A stretch of 38,342 nt of DNA from a virus, in the IMG/VR virus record IMGVR_UViG_3300032893_003200, positions 1-38,342 of that record. One strand, 5' to 3'. A model generated the notes under the pieces. It was not told the DNA's origin. It worked only from the letters and a program-made list of their open reading frames with translations, and searched no databases. A program made the position numbers and the translations under genes. Shown piece after piece: positions 36,594 to 38,342 of the stretch. Position 1 is the first letter of the stretch. Each line of letters opens with the position of its first letter.

Positions 36594-36832
36594 CGTGCAA
36601 TTCCTTGAGTGGTGCCTTCCACGAGATAGGTCACACCATCCGTGGGATGATAGTTTCCGGCGTGCTTCGCCCCATCCAGCAGCACGCAGATGTACGCACC
36701 ATCGGCATCTGTGATCACACCCGGCTTCCCGTACACGTTGACCCGCATGCCCCTATAGGCCGGGACTCCGTAGTAATCGCGTATGTACTGGAACTTGTCG
36801 AACGACGGCGTCTTCCTCATGCTTGCCCTCAT
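36590..36832 (-). CDS. Small beta-barrel-like hypothetical protein (80 aa)
   Basis: TGATG overlap with the upstream gene gives ATG 36832; an internal ATG at 36820 with AGGG upstream is a possible alternative. From about residue 20, VPAYRGMRVNVYGKPGVITD and ADGAYICVLLDGAKHAGNYH form a SH3/KOW-like beta pattern I recognise in small phage proteins (FQYIRDYYGVPAYRGMRV). Its function is unknown. Confidence 0.7.
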   Translation of the reverse strand: MRASMRKTPSFDKFQYIRDYYGVPAYRGMRVNVYGKPGVITDADGAYICVLLDGAKHAGNYHPTDGVTYLVEGTTQGIAR

Positions 36833-37038
36833 CAGTTGTGCTCGTGCTTCGCGATGAATTCGCGCATCGCCGCGATCATGCCGTCGCGCTCGGCGCTGGA
36901 GATGTAGAACATCGATCCCGGCTGATAGCTGAAGATCAGCAGAGTGAAGCCGAAGCCGGCAGGCATGTCGCGCTTGATGGAACGCCCGATCTCCCGCAGC
37001 TTCTCCTCGATCTCAGGATTGCGAACTTCGAATTTCAT
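36832..37038 (-). CDS. Small alpha/beta hypothetical protein (68 aa)
   Basis: ATGA overlap. A helix (EIEEKLREIGRSIKRDMPAG) is followed by two strands (FGFTLLIFSY, SMFYISS) and a helix (ERDGMIAAMREFIAKHEH). This fold recurs in small phage proteins of unknown role, some in recombination or lysis-control regions. No catalytic motif. Confidence 0.68.
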   Translation of the reverse strand: MKFEVRNPEIEEKLREIGRSIKRDMPAGFGFTLLIFSYQPGSMFYISSAERDGMIAAMREFIAKHEHN

Positions 37039-37244
37039 GCGGCCCTCACCATAGCTTCCGGAGCGGACTTGTTGCCGTCGCTTAGAGCAACGCTGGTACT
37101 GTGGCTAACTGCCCGCTCCGGAATCTCTTCGAATCCGACCGAGTGAATCCGGTCGCCAAAAAGCAAAAGCAAAACTGCGGGCGCGAAGCCGCACAGGATG
37201 GCGACTTTCGCGAGCAGCAGGACGAAGAGCAAGAGATTGCTCAT
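37035..37244 (-). CDS. Small membrane protein (69 aa)
   Basis: ATG at 37244 overlaps the previous stop as ATGA. Residues 2-30 (SNLLLFVLLLAKVAILCGFA, then PAVLLLLFG) form a membrane hairpin or two short spans, and the rest is a polar tail (DRIHSVGFEEIPERAV). A role at the membrane, such as superinfection exclusion, is possible but unproven. Confidence 0.65.
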   Translation of the reverse strand: MSNLLLFVLLLAKVAILCGFAPAVLLLLFGDRIHSVGFEEIPERAVSHSTSVALSDGNKSAPEAMVRAA

Positions 37245-37663
37245 GCGACCTGCTTTCTCCGCGGCGAAACTTGCGACGGCACAAGGCAACTGCCGTGCTG
37301 CCAGTGGATGATGTGACCGCGGAAGGGAAGACGGCCAGCCCAGAAGTCGAGCATCTCGTCGAAGCTCTCGAAGCCGTCGCGTTTTGCGAACGCCTCGCGC
37401 TCGGACTCGCTCAGTTCGACGCCGTCGATTGCGACAAAGGGATCGCAGTTGCATTCATGTCCACAGGCATCGATCTCGACTGATTCAACCTTCACGCAAA
37501 TCGTGCGCATCAACAGCCGCGCTTTCTTTGTGCGCAGGCCGGTGTAGAGATGCAGCACGTTGCCCGCCTTATCAGGATTCGCACGCTCGGCGCGGATCGT
37601 GTGCGTTTTTTCCCCGGAGAGAATTTTCGGAACGAAGCGCTGCTGAAAGTTGTAGAGGCCCAT
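37241..37663 (-). CDS. ASCH/PUA-like domain protein (140 aa)
   Basis: The block FVPKILSGEKTHTIRAERAN, then KAGNVLHLYTGLRTKKARLL, is the ASCH pattern: a basic cleft with a GxKxxTxR motif and a YTG turn. ASCH domains belong to the PUA-like beta-barrel group that binds RNA or modified bases. C-terminal part (about 60-140) carries ACGHECNCDPF (three Cys) and a helical ESFDEMLDFW. In phages, ASCH proteins may contact RNA or modified DNA and regulate translation. It follows the zinc-knuckle gene directly (TAG then ATG). Confidence 0.82.
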   Translation of the reverse strand: MGLYNFQQRFVPKILSGEKTHTIRAERANPDKAGNVLHLYTGLRTKKARLLMRTICVKVESVEIDACGHECNCDPFVAIDGVELSESEREAFAKRDGFESFDEMLDFWAGRLPFRGHIIHWQHGSCLVPSQVSPRRKQVA

Positions 37664-37921
37664 CTACGCCACCTCCCGCGAGAACGGCACGAACTTCTCC
37701 TGCTCACAGCCGAGACAGATCCCCACGCGTCCCGATTCCACTTCGTAGAGCTGCAGGAAAAGTTTTTCCCCGGCACAGTCCGCGCACCAGCGCATGTCCT
37801 GGTAGACGGAGAGGTCGAGGACGGCGAACGCGCGCGGCGGGTGAGCGTCCGCGGCGACGATGGGGACTCCGCCGTCCTCGACTGGGGGCTGGGCCGGGGG
37901 GAGACTTTTCAATTCGCACAT
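37664..37921 (-). CDS. Zinc-knuckle hypothetical protein (85 aa)
   Basis: ATG at 37921 overlaps the previous gene by 13 bases. CADC (C46-x2-C49) and CLGC (C70-x2-C73, from GICLGCEQE) form two zinc knuckles, with a strand-rich middle (KLFLQLYEVESGRVG). The first 30 residues are Pro/Ala-rich. Unknown role in the early operon. Confidence 0.65.
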   Translation of the reverse strand: MCELKSLPPAQPPVEDGGVPIVAADAHPPRAFAVLDLSVYQDMRWCADCAGEKLFLQLYEVESGRVGICLGCEQEKFVPFSREVA

Positions 37922-38085
37922 AACAAACTCCCAAACAGGAACTGCTTTTTGCTGCGCTCGAGCTCAGCGAAATCAACGCTGATGTTCGTCGGAATCTCGA
38001 CGCCAACCTGGTAGTAGGCGTGCATGTGCAACGGGACACAGACATAATGCCAGGGGCAGAGCGGATCGCGGCGCAAGTAGGTCAC
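37909..38085 (-). CDS. Small hypothetical protein bridging two operon genes (58 aa)
   Basis: GTG at 38085 overlaps the HTH-gene stop as GTGA, with AGGAAG upstream. The 58 residues have an aromatic N-terminus (TYLRRDPLCPWHYVCVPLHM) and a helical end (VDFAELERSKKQFLFGSLLC). C10, C16 and C56 may matter. This short gene fills what would otherwise be a gap and keeps the operon fully coupled. Confidence 0.65.
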   Translation of the reverse strand: MTYLRRDPLCPWHYVCVPLHMHAYYQVGVEIPTNISVDFAELERSKKQFLFGSLLCAN

Positions 38086-38342
38086 AGCGTTTCTTCCTTT
38101 CTTGCCAAGCTGCCGTTCGCCATCTTTCCAGTCGCAGGGAAATAAACCGATCTCGCAGCTAGCACCGCTTTCTCTCGACGCTTCAGAAAATCACGAACCG
38201 CTTGCTCGTGGAACCGGATGGTTTTGTGTCCGAAATGGACGTAGGCGATCTTGCGGCGCATGCGCAGCGACTGCAGCGCCTGGGGGCTGATGCGCAGCAG
38301 GGCGCAGACTTCATTGATGGTCAGGAGATTGTCGGGGTTCAC
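38082..38342 (-). CDS. Excisionase/MerR-type helix-turn-helix protein (86 aa)
   Basis: Residues about 6-55 (LLTINEVCALLRISPQALQS, then RRKIAYVHFGHKTIRFHEQA and VRDFLKRR) match the small winged HTH of excisionases and MerR-type DNA-binding domains (helix-turn-helix with a wing reading YVHFGHKTIRF). It probably binds DNA to control integration or early transcription. The start is GTG at the last base of the window; if the window is a complete circle, an in-frame TGA of the RHH-like gene lies directly before it. If not, it could extend beyond the edge. Confidence 0.8.
   Translation of the reverse strand: MNPDNLLTINEVCALLRISPQALQSLRMRRKIAYVHFGHKTIRFHEQAVRDFLKRREKAVLAARSVYFPATGKMANGSLARKEETL

Overview
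This window reads as a tailed-phage genome of the P22-like podovirus type, at about 38 kb, GC-rich, and either a prophage or a free phage contig. The host cannot be read directly. High GC, many small zinc-ribbon proteins and family resemblances I recall from soil metagenomes suggest a soil bacterium, perhaps Acidobacteriota, at low confidence. I saw no rRNA, tRNA, CRISPR array, insertion sequence or ordinary bacterial housekeeping gene. The two window edges fit each other: the first base is the end of a stop codon on the minus strand and the last base is the first base of a GTG start on the same strand. The window may therefore be a whole circular or circularly permuted genome cut between two adjacent genes.

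Layout. The late genes occupy about 590-29,835 and are nearly all on the minus strand, so they are read from right to left. Their order matches P22 morphogenesis: small and large terminase (29,476-27,514), portal (21,294-19,138), scaffold, coat, gp4-like adaptor, gp10-like stabilisation protein, a small protein at the needle position, a GNAT/DUF2824-like protein, a p32/gp7-like DNA-transfer protein and two large internal virion proteins. Three tail fibre/spike genes follow (7,667-3,085), then lysozyme, a holin-like protein, small proteins and an Acb2-like anti-CBASS protein. An endonuclease VII gene sits just before the small terminase. About 6 kb of extra genes separate terL from portal, which are adjacent in P22. 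A short integrase (29,904-30,440) and small unknown genes lie at 30,504-32,262. A plus-strand operon (32,455-34,698) behind a strong promoter encodes a candidate single-strand annealing protein, a PD-(D/E)XK exonuclease, a zinc ribbon and an HNH protein. It converges on a long minus-strand operon (38,342-34,655) of small genes, almost all overlapping by ATGA, GTGA or TGATG and starting with an excisionase-type HTH protein.

The 166-589 intergenic region holds three 17-bp direct repeats, AT-rich palindromes, C/G tracts and terminator-like hairpins. It is the best candidate for a replication or early-control region.

The most unusual feature is that seven phage proteins carry N-terminal Sec-type signal peptides, and an eighth has an N-terminal membrane segment. 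The seven include all three tail fibre/spike proteins and one encoded between coat and gp4. Each predicted mature protein has an even number of cysteines (2 to 14). Tailed-phage fibres normally fold in the cytoplasm, so this suggests exported, disulfide-bonded adhesins. No DNA polymerase, helicase or primase is recognisable. The phage would depend on host replication proteins together with its own annealing protein, exonuclease and junction resolvase.
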